Shown: piece by piece, positions 14,411 to 21,957 of the stretch | Layout of the letters: each line of letters begins with the position of its first letter | Position numbering within the stretch: position 1 is the stretch's first letter | Assembly (NCBI GenBank): GCA_046542355.1 | Contig: JBKHBN010000029.1 | Span: forward strand, 1-22,416 | Length of the DNA stretch: 22,416 nt | Direction: 5' to 3' | Source: UBA1672 sp046542355 | GTDB taxonomy: Bacteria; Pseudomonadota; Alphaproteobacteria; Micavibrionales; Micavibrionaceae | Position numbers and translations under genes: made by a program | Notes under the pieces: model-generated | Told to the model about the DNA's origin: nothing | Database searches by the model: none | The model's input: the letters and a program-made list of their open reading frames with translations, nothing else

Positions 14411-15508
14411 ATGACCCGAGTTAAAAAAGTGAAAAAGAGACCTGCTGGCATAGGAATGAGTATTATAACTTTGTTCATATTGGCACAGACTGTTTACGCA
14501 AATCAGGATGTTCCTCCGGCAGTGCCGCTTGATGCTGTACATGCAGAAGAACTGTTGCTCGCAGAGCCTGTTAATGCAGGCCATAATGCTCATAGTAGTT
14601 CAGCACAACAAGATCAAGATCTAAAGCGGGAGAAACCGGCTGTCAAACTGGAGAACAAAAAGCAAGGATTTCTTGCCCGCTTTTTCGACAGATTATTTAA
14701 CCCTCCCACAAAGGATGGGAAAGAATCGAAATCTATGCAATCTGGAGGGCAAGAAATCCGGCAAAGTGAGAGTAAAACAATAAAACAAGACAGCAATAAA
14801 AACACGTCTCCGCCCATAAACAATTTGGTGAGTATGAAATCTTTTGACCCGGTTATACCTGAAGGTAGAGCCTTTTACGTCATAGAACTTTTTACAACGC
14901 AGGCCTGCCCGTTTTGCCCCAAGGCCGATGCTTTGATGCAGACTTACACCAATATGTCTTATGTGATCGCTTTATCGTGCCATGTTGATTATTTTGATGT
15001 TCAGCAGGGCTCTTTATCGCATCCAGCCTGTTCATCCAGACAAGAGCGCTACGAAACGATATTTGATGAAACGCCGAAATACACCCCGCAAATGGTCATT
15101 AATGGTCGCTACGATGCGGTAGGCTACCTGAACGATAAAATTGCGCAGGCTTTTGAAAAGGCACATGCGCAACCGGTGGATCTGCTTGTTGTGAAACCAC
15201 TTGAAACGACAAAAGAACGCCCTCCGGCCTATCAGGTGCAGCTGCCTGATTTTGCTGAAGGAAGTTATAATCTGTGGGCTATTGCTTATGACCGGCCCCA
15301 TCACATAACAGTTCATGATGGCGCTAATAAAGGGAGAGATATGGTTTATTATAATGCAGTCTCAAAAGCGGAATTTTTGGGAAGCTGGAACGGACAATCC
15401 CGCCTTATAGAGTTTGCATTTGCGCCTCCCGTTAAAGCAAAAGGATTTTCTTTTCTCGTGCAGGATGTACAAACGGGATCAATTCTGATGGCCGGAAAGA
15501 ATGAATAA
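14411..15508 (+). CDS. Exported DUF1223 thioredoxin-like protein
   Basis: 365 residues from ATG 14411, chosen over ATG 14357 because GGGAAG lies upstream and the result is a proper signal peptide: basic MTRVKKVKKRP, hydrophobic IGMSIITLFILAQTV, cleavage after VYA. A long polar Lys/Gln/Ser-rich linker of about 110 residues follows, containing an amphipathic patch FLARFFDRLFNP. The DUF1223 domain begins near residue 145: AFYVIELFTTQACPFCPKAD, then CHVDYFDVQQG, ARQ-type ERYE helix and YTPQMVINGRYDAVG. The active-site-like motif here is CPFC, as in thioredoxin-fold oxidoreductases, where many DUF1223 proteins have CSSC. It is probably periplasmic and redox-active, with unknown partner. It is transcribed alone, divergent from the hydrolase gene. 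Confidence 0.85.
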   Translation: MTRVKKVKKRPAGIGMSIITLFILAQTVYANQDVPPAVPLDAVHAEELLLAEPVNAGHNAHSSSAQQDQDLKREKPAVKLENKKQGFLARFFDRLFNPPTKDGKESKSMQSGGQEIRQSESKTIKQDSNKNTSPPINNLVSMKSFDPVIPEGRAFYVIELFTTQACPFCPKADALMQTYTNMSYVIALSCHVDYFDVQQGSLSHPACSSRQERYETIFDETPKYTPQMVINGRYDAVGYLNDKIAQAFEKAHAQPVDLLVVKPLETTKERPPAYQVQLPDFAEGSYNLWAIAYDRPHHITVHDGANKGRDMVYYNAVSKAEFLGSWNGQSRLIEFAFAPPVKAKGFSFLVQDVQTGSILMAGKNE

Positions 15509-15540
15509 GCTGACGTCCTAATCATTGAAGCCACACAGCG

Positions 15541-15683
15541 AGACCGCCCTTCTTGCGAAGAACGGCCTCAACTTTCCGTGTGTGGGGAACTGTAAAAGGA
15601 GCTTGTTCTCTTGTATGTTGCAGATCGGCTCCTTTTTTCAGGTGCAGGGTTTTTATTGTGTGGGGGAGGAAAACCCTGCTCCT
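15541..15683 (-). ncRNA. Candidate small RNA downstream of polA
   Basis: The minus strand has a TTGACA-18-TATAAA promoter (15719-15690) and no open frame. The predicted transcript folds a perfect 10-bp stem, GCAGGGTTTT with AAAACCCTGC (15679-15670 and 15653-15644). Its 16-base loop is C-rich (CCTCCCCCACAC), complementary to Shine-Dalgarno sequences. A second 9-bp stem (15636-15628 with 15602-15594) follows, then another C-rich stretch (CCCCACACAC) and an imperfect hairpin around 15565-15543. C-rich anti-Shine-Dalgarno loops are a hallmark of some alphaproteobacterial small RNAs (the alpha-r14 'cuckoo' group). The 3' end is uncertain because no strong T run follows on this strand. The alternative is simply overlapping terminator hairpins between converging genes. 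Confidence 0.45.
15594..15638 (+). terminator. Rho-independent terminator after the DUF1223 gene
   Basis: AAAAGGAGC (15594-15602) pairs with GCTCCTTTT (15628-15636), 9 bp, loop 25 bases, followed by T residues to 15638. It lies 86 bases past the stop. The stem is nearly symmetrical, so it may also act weakly leftward. Confidence 0.65.
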
Positions 15684-15689
15684 ATCTTC

Positions 15690-15719
15690 TTTATACACAT
15701 AGTGGCGTAATTATGTCAA
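15690..15719 (-). promoter_or_regulatory. Predicted promoter of the candidate small RNA
   Basis: Leftward perfect TTGACA (15719-15714), 18 bases, TATAAA (15695-15690). It lies about 55 bases beyond the polA stop and points away from polA into the hairpin-rich spacer, where no gene exists on this strand. Confidence 0.55.
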
Positions 15720-15773
15720 CAAAAATACTTAAAAAATGTATAAAAATACAAAAAATATATAAAAAATTGTATT

Positions 15774-18584
15774 TTAATGGGCTTTTGCCCAATTTTCGCC
15801 ACAATTTCCTTCGGCTGTTAGGGGAACGGATATTTCAACAGTGTTGATTAAAAAGGCCTCTTCAAAAATTTTACGTACAAGAGCCAGAGTGTCTTCCGCT
15901 TGTGTTTTCGGCGCTTCAAACACCAGCTCATCATGAACCTGCAACAGCATTCTTGCAGATAAGCCCGCCTCCTTAAGCGTTCTTGGCATTCGTCCCATGG
16001 CAATTTTCATGATATCAGCCGCACTGCCCTGAATTGGGGCATTAATGGCTTGTCGCTCTGCCCCGCGCACGCGCATCTGGTTTTTATCCTGAATACCGGG
16101 AATATAACATTTACGCCCATACAGCGTTTTAACAAAACCCTGATCCTTGGCCAGCTCTTTGGTGGCCTCCATATAATCACGAATTTCACGAAACTGATCG
16201 AGATAGCGATTGATAAAGTTTGTCGCTTCCCCAACCGAACAGCCAAGCTGCTTGGCAAGACCAAAGCCGGAAATACCGTAAATGATTCCAAAATTCACAG
16301 CTTTGGCCTGCCTGCGGATATCGGGCGTAACATCTTCCAAGGGAACACCAAAGACCCGTGAGGCCGTCAGGCTGTGAATATCAACACCATCCTTAAAGGC
16401 CTGCTTTAAGGCTTCTACACCGGCTATTTCCGCAATCAGGCGCAGCTCGACTTGCGAATAATCAACCGAGATCAAAACATGCTCTTCTTTGGCAATAAAA
16501 GCCTCGCGGATTTTCCGGCCTTCCTCGGTACGAATGGGAATATTTTGCAAATTGGGATCGGAAGAGGAAAGGCGGCCAGTGCTTGTTCCGGTCATATGAT
16601 AAGAAGTATGCACCCGCCCGGTGGCCGGATTGATTTGTTCACGCAGCGCGTCGGTATAAGTTGATTTCAGCTTGGCCAAAGCGCGGTGCTCCAGAATTTT
16701 GGTAACAATCTCATGCCCTTCAAGAGAAAGTTTCTCCAGCACGTCAACGCTGGTTGAATAGCTGCCCGTCTTGGTTTTCTTGCCGCCTTGCAGACCCATT
16801 TCATCAAAAAGAACTTCACCAACCTGCTTGGGTGAGGCCACATTAAATTCATGTCCGGCCAGAGCATAGATGTCTTTTTCCAAAGTATTAAGCTTTTTTC
16901 CAAATTCCTCGCTCATATCATGCAAGGCGGTGGGATCGATTTTTATACCGTCCAGCTCCATACGCGCAATAACCGGAATAAGAGGGCGCTCGATGGTCTC
17001 ATAGACCGCCACGAGCCTTTCGGCTACCAGTCTGGGCTTTAAGATATGATAAAGCCGCAACGTGATATCTGCATCCTCCGCAGCATAATCCAAGGCATCT
17101 TTAATCAAAACCTTCTCAAAGGTAATTTGCGCCTTTCCTTTACCCGTGATCTCTTCATATTTAATGGGGGTATGATCGCAATACATCACAGACAAGTTAT
17201 CCATTTTGTGAGAATGCTGCGCGCCATCAAGCACATAAGACATCAGCATTGTATCATCACATGGCGTAACCTCGATTCCCTCCTTGGCAAAAAGCTGCCA
17301 GTCATATTTCATGTTATGCGCAATTTTTAGAATGCTTTTATCTTCCAGAAGGGGTTTGAGCAAAGCAAGGCAGCGCTCCTTATCTATTTGGGCAATACAA
17401 TCCGCAGCGCTGGCATTCCCGAAGAGATCTTGCTCTTGAACATGGCCAAGCGGAATATAAGCAGCTTTCCCCGGTTCGCACGCCAGTGATATCCCCACCA
17501 GATCGGCTTTGGCAGGCGTAAGGCCGGTTGTTTCGGTATCCACGGCCACATGCCCGATCTCATGGATGCGCGTGATCCACTCTTGAAGGGTGGCCTCATC
17601 ATTGATCAGCGTATAGATATTCTCGCTAATCGCGGGAAAAGATGCTTCTTCTTCTTCAGACGTATCTTCTGCTTTAAACGTTCTGGGTTCAACCTTGACA
17701 GGCGCGCCGCCCAGACGCTTGATAATTGAATTAAAGGCATGACGCTCCAGAAATGCCATCAGCTCGGGCTTATCGGGGTCATGCGCCTTGAGCGCTTCTA
17801 AAGGCAACGGTACGGGCGCATGATCATCCAGCATGACCAGCTTCTTTGATATGCGGGCATCTTGCGCATGATTGATCAGCTTTTCGCGGCGTTTGGGCTG
17901 TTTGATCTCTTCTGCGCGCTCCAGCAAACTCTCCAGCGATCCATATTCATTGATAAGCTGCGCCGCTGTTTTAACGCCAATGCCCGGCACGCCCGGCACA
18001 TTATCAATACTGTCTCCGGCCAGAGCCTGCACATCCACGACCTTATCGGGAGCAACGCCAAATTTCTCAAACACGCCATCCTCGTCAATCCACTTGCCCT
18101 TTATCGGATCGAGCATACGCACGCCCGGGCGCACAAGTTGCATCAGATCCTTATCCGAAGAGACAATGACGACTTTTTTATCCATCTCCAGAGCCAGCCG
18201 CGTATAAGCTGCAATCAAATCATCGGCTTCATACCCCTCGACCTCAAGAGCCGGAATATCAAAAGCCTGCGTGGCTTCGCGGATCAAAGGAAATTGCGGA
18301 ACCAGATCTTCGGGAGTCTCATCACGGTTGGCTTTGTATTGCGGGTAAATCTCGTTGCGGAAATTCTCGCGCGCCGCATCGAAAATCACAGCAATATTGG
18401 GGGCATGATAATCCTTGAGCATTTTCAGGAGCATGTTGGTAAAGCCATAAACGGCGCTTACTTCTATGCCATCAGGATTGGTCATCGCGCTTTGGCGTGA
18501 ATAAGCCATAGCGTAGTAGGCGCGGAATATAAACCCCGATCCGTCAATGAGAAAAAGTTCTTTGGAATCGTCATCTTGTGTCAT
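15774..18584 (-). CDS. polA: DNA polymerase I
   Basis: 936 residues, full length. Gap filling, Okazaki-fragment processing and repair. The 5'-3' exonuclease domain covers residues 1-290 (LFLIDGSGFIFRAYYA, YKANRDETPEDL, EGYEADDLIA, SSDKDLMQLV, GDSIDNVPGVPGIGVKTA). The 3'-5' exonuclease covers about 335-520 and keeps its metal ligands: VDTETTGL (D349, E351), HNMKYDW and YAAEDAD, so proofreading should be active. The polymerase domain covers about 545-936: motif A VDYSQVELRLIA (D708), motif B RRQAKAVNFGIIYG (R758, K762, Y769 region) and motif C LQVHDELVF (D885). The ribosome site is weak. It converges with the DUF1223 gene; the AT-rich spacer after its stop holds a candidate small RNA. Confidence 0.98.
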   Translation of the reverse strand: MTQDDDSKELFLIDGSGFIFRAYYAMAYSRQSAMTNPDGIEVSAVYGFTNMLLKMLKDYHAPNIAVIFDAARENFRNEIYPQYKANRDETPEDLVPQFPLIREATQAFDIPALEVEGYEADDLIAAYTRLALEMDKKVVIVSSDKDLMQLVRPGVRMLDPIKGKWIDEDGVFEKFGVAPDKVVDVQALAGDSIDNVPGVPGIGVKTAAQLINEYGSLESLLERAEEIKQPKRREKLINHAQDARISKKLVMLDDHAPVPLPLEALKAHDPDKPELMAFLERHAFNSIIKRLGGAPVKVEPRTFKAEDTSEEEEASFPAISENIYTLINDEATLQEWITRIHEIGHVAVDTETTGLTPAKADLVGISLACEPGKAAYIPLGHVQEQDLFGNASAADCIAQIDKERCLALLKPLLEDKSILKIAHNMKYDWQLFAKEGIEVTPCDDTMLMSYVLDGAQHSHKMDNLSVMYCDHTPIKYEEITGKGKAQITFEKVLIKDALDYAAEDADITLRLYHILKPRLVAERLVAVYETIERPLIPVIARMELDGIKIDPTALHDMSEEFGKKLNTLEKDIYALAGHEFNVASPKQVGEVLFDEMGLQGGKKTKTGSYSTSVDVLEKLSLEGHEIVTKILEHRALAKLKSTYTDALREQINPATGRVHTSYHMTGTSTGRLSSSDPNLQNIPIRTEEGRKIREAFIAKEEHVLISVDYSQVELRLIAEIAGVEALKQAFKDGVDIHSLTASRVFGVPLEDVTPDIRRQAKAVNFGIIYGISGFGLAKQLGCSVGEATNFINRYLDQFREIRDYMEATKELAKDQGFVKTLYGRKCYIPGIQDKNQMRVRGAERQAINAPIQGSAADIMKIAMGRMPRTLKEAGLSARMLLQVHDELVFEAPKTQAEDTLALVRKIFEEAFLINTVEISVPLTAEGNCGENWAKAH

Positions 18585-18656
18585 AACCCGCTACACTAAA
18601 CAAAGCCCGCGCAATGTCCAGTCGTGAGTTATGACCTTTGTAATAATTTGTGGGAA

Positions 18657-19080
18657 TTATGCAGGCTCTGGCACGTCCTCTTCAGGTGCTTCGTCTCTCT
18701 CATCAACAACGAAATCTTCAGTGCCGCCTGGTCTTTGCCCCGCAGCCTCATCAAAAGCATGACACCATACCCGTCTGCTTCCGGTGTCAGATCCCGCGGC
18801 GGTTCCCGACCATCCGCATCACCGGTGCACTTTTGGAATAACTTGCTAAGCAGAAAAAGTCCTATTGCCCCCTTGAAAAAAAAGTCGTTAATTTTTTCGT
18901 GTCTACGTCTTATTCGCCAATTATGTTCCACACGTTCTTCAGGGGTCATTCTAAGACGTTTAGAATTACTATACTTAGCCGCGTGTTTTTGGGCAAATAA
19001 GCGACACCTATCGTGTAGTTCGCGAGATAAATCAGGCGCGTCATCATCACCATCTAAAGTTAAGGTAAAAAGGTATTCAC
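18657..19080 (-). pseudogene. Small gene with two apparent frameshifts in T runs
   Basis: Three frames join to one sensible protein if one T is added in each of two T runs (plus-strand A runs 19067-19071 and 18753-18756). The start is GTG 19080 behind AAGGA that overlaps the stop of the preceding gene. The rebuilt product has 141 residues: MNTFFTLTLDGDDDAPDLSR, then RLFAQKHAAKYSNSKRLRMT, PEERVEHNWRIRRRHEKIND, a hydrophobic FFFKGAIGLFLLSKLF, and an acidic tail ending EDFVVDERDEAPEEDVPEPA. The length works out exactly (424 bases plus 2). Without correction only the middle frame is open (18629-18949), with no ribosome site and an implausible basic tail. The cause is either homopolymer base-calling error or a decaying gene. 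I do not recognise the family. An overlapping plus-strand frame (18624-19091) is a shadow. Confidence 0.6.
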
Positions 19081-19087
19081 GTTTTCC

Positions 19088-19468
19088 TTAGGGCGTACAG
19101 AATTTAATTCTCGTGCCTGAACCGGTTTCAGTAAAAAGAAAAGATCCAACGCAGCATGCCTGCCTCCCACCTTCTGTGTCACAAAGTTCGTGAAGATCCC
19201 TTAATTCCAGATGAGTACCTTCTTCACTGTTCGTGGTAACCCAAACCTGATGGGGAACTTGTTCTGTAAGCGCAGTGGCGTTAAGTTGATTTCTATAGAA
19301 GGTTGCCAGATTATATGCTGACTTTTCAAGCATTTCGGTGGCGGGCCGCCCAGGAGAATAATCATCATAACCCGGCGGCCGCTCATTAATCAGGCCTTGG
19401 TTTCGAAGCGCTATAAGGCTTTGATATGATTCATTACTTTTGCTTAGTCCGAAATCGTATCCATACAT
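19088..19468 (-). CDS. Hypothetical protein, first gene of a two-gene unit
   Basis: 126 residues from ATG 19468, chosen because AAGGGTG lies 6-8 bases upstream; a GTG at 19477 is rejected. Soluble, with no signal peptide or clear motif. It reads MYGYDFGLSKSNESYQSLIA, then INERPPGYDDYSPGRPATEM, LEKSAYNLATFYRNQLNATA, a Glu/Cys-containing part (HELCDTEGGRQACCVG) and FTETGSGTRIKFCTP. The stop overlaps the ribosome site of the frameshifted gene that follows, so they form a unit. It has its own promoter. Function unknown. Confidence 0.65.
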   Translation of the reverse strand: MYGYDFGLSKSNESYQSLIALRNQGLINERPPGYDDYSPGRPATEMLEKSAYNLATFYRNQLNATALTEQVPHQVWVTTNSEEGTHLELRDLHELCDTEGGRQACCVGSFLFTETGSGTRIKFCTP

Positions 19469-19518
19469 ATTTATCACCCTTACACAGTTTCTGATTAATG
19501 TTGTTTATATTGCGCAGA

Positions 19519-19548
19519 TTTATACCACACTCATCCAAAGACCCGCAA
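19519..19548 (-). promoter_or_regulatory. Predicted promoter of the 19088-19468 gene
   Basis: Leftward TTGCGG (19548-19543), 18 bases, TATAAA (19524-19519), about 50 bases before ATG 19468. A perfect 12-base palindrome ACGTGATCACGT lies upstream at 19587-19598 and may be a regulator site. Confidence 0.45.
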
Positions 19549-19610
19549 GTTTTTTCATAACGTTATAGAGGCGCAACGCTCAAAAAACGTGATCACGTGC
19601 AACGTAATTC

Positions 19611-19644
19611 AAAAAAGAAGCCCTGGAAACGAATTTCCGAGGGC
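19611..19644 (-). terminator. Rho-independent terminator of the small RNA
   Basis: On the minus strand GCCCT-C-GGAAA pairs with TTTCC-A-GGGC across a TTCG loop (19644-19620), one bulged C, followed by TTCTTTTTT (19619-19611). A textbook terminator, pointing leftward. Confidence 0.85.
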
Positions 19645-19875
19645 CTTTGAGTTTGGGGTGATAAGCTGACGAAACTACCAGATACTTTCGTCAGCAGCGG
19701 GTTGAACCTTATCTGACTTCCGAGCTTGTTGTTTTTGTTATAACGCCCGGGAGTTTTTAATCTTTACCCTGCCACCTGAGTGGCAACCCATCTGACGTAA
19801 TCACCAAATAAAGTCAAATGGAAAAATTGTGACACCCTTTATCCCTGATTTATCTCAGGTCTTATTCTTTATCAA
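19611..19875 (-). ncRNA. Unassigned structured small RNA, about 265 bases
   Basis: The 534-bp gap between the rlmB stop and the 19468 gene holds a complete transcription unit on the minus strand: promoter 19910-19881, predicted start near 19875, terminator 19644-19611. Inside is a perfect 10-bp stem, GCTGACGAAA with TTTCGTCAGC (about 19695-19665), an 11-base loop, a GCCAC-type hairpin (GTTGCCACTCAGGTGGCAG, about 19786-19768) and an A-rich single-stranded stretch (AACAAAAACAACAAGC) that resembles Hfq-binding linkers. It holds no convincing protein; the best small frame is a 17-codon ATG without a ribosome site. It does not match tmRNA, RNase P RNA, SRP RNA or a riboswitch that I recognise. Confidence 0.6.
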
Positions 19876-19880
19876 TTTTG

Positions 19881-19910
19881 ATACTAGCAGGACTTATGGG
19901 AGTCTGTCAA
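19881..19910 (-). promoter_or_regulatory. Promoter of the unassigned small RNA
   Basis: Leftward perfect TTGACA (19910-19905), 18 bases, TAGTAT (19886-19881). The promoter has no protein-coding gene behind it. Confidence 0.65.
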
Positions 19911-20014
19911 AAAGATAATATAAATATTACGTATTTCCAGCTTTAAGCGGGGTAATATCGCATGCATCCTCAAAACACATAACACGTGACGACACTATCT
20001 AGACCTCTTGTATT

Positions 20015-20863
20015 TCATCTTTTGGTCGCCAGAGCATAAAAAGCAATAGCCGCCGCGTTGGAGACATTCAGACTGGCAATAGCTCCACCGGTTGGGAGCC
20101 GCGTTATGACATCGCATTTGCTTTTAACCAGCGGGCGAATGCCAGCGCCTTCAGAGCCAAGCACAATGACGATCTTGTCCACGCCTTTGATTCCCCCAAT
20201 GTCTGTTTGCGCATGTTCATCCATGGCCAGAGCGCTGAATCCGGCCTCTTGCAGATCTTCCAATGCGCGGCTCAGATTGGTAGCATGAGCGACAGGCAGG
20301 TGATCCACTGCGCCGCACGCGGTCTTGGCAAGCACGCCATCAAGCGCGGGCGCGTGTTTTTTCTGCATAATCAGACCATCAAGACCAAAAGCGCTCGCGC
20401 TGCGCATAATCGCTCCCACATTATGCGGGTCGGTGACCTGATCAAGCAAAGCAATAACACCGTGTTTTTTATTGTGCACCCGTATGATTAAATCCTGCAC
20501 ATCAATCTCTTGCAGCGGATCACAGGCCAGAGCAATCCCTTGGTGCACAGCGCCTTTGGGCAGGATTTTTTCCAGCGCTGCTTTATCCAGAATAACCACA
20601 GACGGGCGAAAGAGGTGTTTTTCCTGCGCTTCGAGAATCAATTTATCCGCATAGGCCTTGTTTGCCTGCGTTATATACAAAGCCTTTACCACTCTATCCG
20701 CATTGAGCCACGCTTCACGTACGGCATGGAAGCCATATAGATCAGGCCGCGTAATATTTGAAGGCACGTTTGAAGGCGCCGCGGGGTTTTTTGTTCCGGA
20801 CGGCTGGCGTTTTGTGTTTTTTGATTTTTTCGTCTGTTTTTTCACTTTTTCACCTTTTTTCAT
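20015..20863 (-). CDS. rlmB: TrmH/SpoU-family 23S rRNA 2'-O-methyltransferase (RlmB-like)
   Basis: 282 residues from ATG 20863. A GTG at 20845 has a better ribosome site (AAGGTG) and may be the true start. The frame opens further to 21127, but that part is antisense to tRNA-Tyr and is not protein. The N-terminus is a Lys-rich tail, then the L30e-like substrate-binding domain (LYGFHAVREAWLN, VHQGIALACDPL). The SPOUT methyltransferase domain carries all three motifs: LLDQVTDPHNVGAIMRSASA, VIVLGSEGAGIRPLV and LPTGGAIASLNVSNAAAIAF, forming the knotted SAM site. It most likely methylates G2251 of 23S rRNA. It is divergent from tRNA-Tyr. Confidence 0.92.
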   Translation of the reverse strand: MKKGEKVKKQTKKSKNTKRQPSGTKNPAAPSNVPSNITRPDLYGFHAVREAWLNADRVVKALYITQANKAYADKLILEAQEKHLFRPSVVILDKAALEKILPKGAVHQGIALACDPLQEIDVQDLIIRVHNKKHGVIALLDQVTDPHNVGAIMRSASAFGLDGLIMQKKHAPALDGVLAKTACGAVDHLPVAHATNLSRALEDLQEAGFSALAMDEHAQTDIGGIKGVDKIVIVLGSEGAGIRPLVKSKCDVITRLPTGGAIASLNVSNAAAIAFYALATKR

Positions 20864-20969
20864 GGCAAGAGTACAATACAGACTTGACATCAAAAGCAAA
20901 ATACATTTTCTTCTCTCAAGCACTTTAAAGGCGCCACGGCGCAAGGATAAGATCATCTTTATGAATAGT

Positions 20970-21055
20970 GGAGGGGTGGTCGAGTGGTTAAAGGCAGCGG
21001 ATTGTAACTCCGCCCGCGTAAGCGTACGCAGGTTCGAATCCTGCCCCCTCCACCA
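20970..21055 (+). tRNA. tRNA-Tyr (GTA)
   Basis: 86 bases with encoded CCA. Acceptor GGAGGGG pairs with CCCCTCC. The anticodon arm GCGGA-TTGTAAC-TCCGC gives anticodon GTA (Tyr). It has the long class II variable arm expected for bacterial tRNA-Tyr (CGCG TAA GCG) and a T arm GCAGG-TTCGAAT-CCTGC. No clear -35/-10 pair could be fixed, although TTGACA occurs at 20884-20889. Confidence 0.97.
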
Positions 21056-21065
21056 TTTATTTAAC

Positions 21066-21090
21066 AACCCGCCCCGCTTGGCGGGTTTTT
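21066..21090 (+). terminator. Terminator after tRNA-Tyr
   Basis: AACCCGCC (21066-21073), loop CCGCTT, GGCGGGTT (21080-21087), with a T run 21086-21090. An 8-bp perfect stem 10 bases after the tRNA. Beyond it, 21091-21356 shows no gene. Confidence 0.9.
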
Positions 21091-21356
21091 CTATGCCTGA
21101 AAGCCCAAGTCTGTCGGTATTCTTCATTTTGGCTGCGTACTCTTAGAGTAACAAAATGGGCGAAAATCTCTCTCAAATCTCACATTCTCTCACGGCCTCT
21201 GCGTACGGAACGAAAGTTTAGTCGTCATGACAACACGTTGATTTATAACGGTTTCTGAAAAACCCATTTTGCAAATGTAAAATGATGCCTTCGGACATTG
21301 TTTCGAACTTTTTTTATTTCGTCGTCGTCGTTTTGATTTGCAACGGCAAACCAGAG

Positions 21357-21386
21357 GAGAAGAACAAATTAAAGAAGGTTCTTCTC
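21357..21386 (+). promoter_or_regulatory. Hairpin holding the ribosome site of the next gene
   Basis: GAGAAGAAC (21357-21365) pairs with GTTCTTCTC (21378-21386). The 12-base loop holds most of the AAGAAGG ribosome site of ATG 21388, so folding could limit translation. Inferred only. Confidence 0.4.
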
Positions 21387-21387
21387 T

Positions 21388-21615
21388 ATGGATTACACGA
21401 CACGCAATCCAGATGAAATGACGAGCGCGGAGCGTTATAACGAGATCATCACGATCCTGGCGAGCGCCGTTGTTCGTTATAAAATTTCCCAGCACAATCA
21501 ATTAAATAGCTCAGAAAATGAGAGAAGTTTGACTGGACTTCCCTTCACTTCGAAGCATTCATGTCCCAGCCGCAAACCCACGCAAGTGAGAGCGGAGAAA
21601 GGGGCAAAACAATGA
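21388..21615 (+). CDS. Small protein preceding DUF2924 gene, mobile-element type
   Basis: 75 residues. It starts MDYTTRNPDEMTSAERYNEI, with GAAGG 9 bases upstream, and continues ITILASAVVRYKISQ. The M-T-x-A-E-R-x-x-E-I-x-x-I-L-A segment resembles short proteins commonly found directly before DUF2924 in alphaproteobacterial phage-like or recombinase elements. The C-terminal half is polar and uninformative. The stop overlaps the next start as ATGA, so translation is coupled. The function is unknown. Confidence 0.7.
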   Translation: MDYTTRNPDEMTSAERYNEIITILASAVVRYKISQHNQLNSSENERSLTGLPFTSKHSCPSRKPTQVRAEKGAKQ

Positions 21616-21914
21616 AAATAGACATATTAAAAGAGTACGCCACGCTGGAAGCGATGGATGCAAAGGATCTGCTTCAGGTTTGGAAACGTTATTTTGATGT
21701 GCCTCCCCAGTCACGAAACAACCGCACTTACCTGATCAACCAGATCATCTACCGGATGCAGGAGCTTATTTATGGCGGATTGACCAAATCAACGATTGAT
21801 CGTCTGGAAGCGCTGGCCGAAGGCAAAACCGTCCAGCAGTGTCGCAGTGATGTTATAGTCCTTTGCATAAATAATTATACGTGTTATAATGTTTTTCATG
21901 AGCAAGTCTTATGA
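21612..21914 (+). pseudogene. DUF2924 protein, C-terminus truncated by insertion
   Basis: The start is ATG 21612 behind AAAGGGG, overlapping the preceding stop as ATGA. Residues 1-76 match the DUF2924 pattern: LEAMDAKDLLQVWKRYFDVP, then NNRTYLINQIIYRMQELIYG and GLTKSTIDRLEALAEG. DUF2924 proteins normally continue for another 60-80 residues, with a conserved region (R-x-W-x-G/H-V type) that is missing here. After about residue 80 the sequence turns into AT-rich insertion-like DNA, and the frame ends at 21914. It normally sits beside a site-specific recombinase gene; none is seen here. The family call is firm; the truncation is inferred. Confidence 0.75.
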
Positions 21915-21957
21915 TTTACGTGTGAGCTATGGCCAAAAGTGGTGTATGAGTGATTAG
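21854..21957 (+). mobile_element. Possible IS630-type left-end remnant
   Basis: AT-rich block beginning TATAGTCC, with a strong promoter TTGCAT (21863-21868), 16 bases, TATAAT (21885-21890), and an ATG at 21898 that opens MSKSYDLRV, like the first residues of IS630-family transposases. The frame stops after 19 residues (21957), right where the IS256 gene ends. This is a weak match. Confidence 0.3.

Noticed and set aside
17862..18500. Plus-strand open frame of 212 codons
   Set aside because: Antisense to the exonuclease domain of polA; no ribosome site or family features.
18624..19091. Plus-strand open frame of 155 codons
   Set aside because: No ribosome site, basic low-complexity composition, and it lies opposite a better minus-strand gene that only needs two single-base corrections.
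19611..19875. tmRNA, RNase P RNA or riboswitch identity for the structured RNA
   Set aside because: I found no tag-peptide frame, no RNase P core and no aptamer signature; the neighbouring gene is separated by a terminator.
20884..20912. TTGACA upstream of tRNA-Tyr as its promoter
   Set aside because: No acceptable -10 box at 16-19 bases, and the distance to the tRNA is long.
20864..21127. N-terminal extension of the rlmB frame containing GQDSNLRTLTRAELQSA
   Set aside because: This stretch is the antisense translation of tRNA-Tyr, a familiar annotation artefact, so the gene starts at 20863 or 20845.
21190..21501. Minus-strand open frame of 103 codons near the mobile genes
   Set aside because: Overlaps the start of the 21388 gene, has no ribosome site and no recognisable features.
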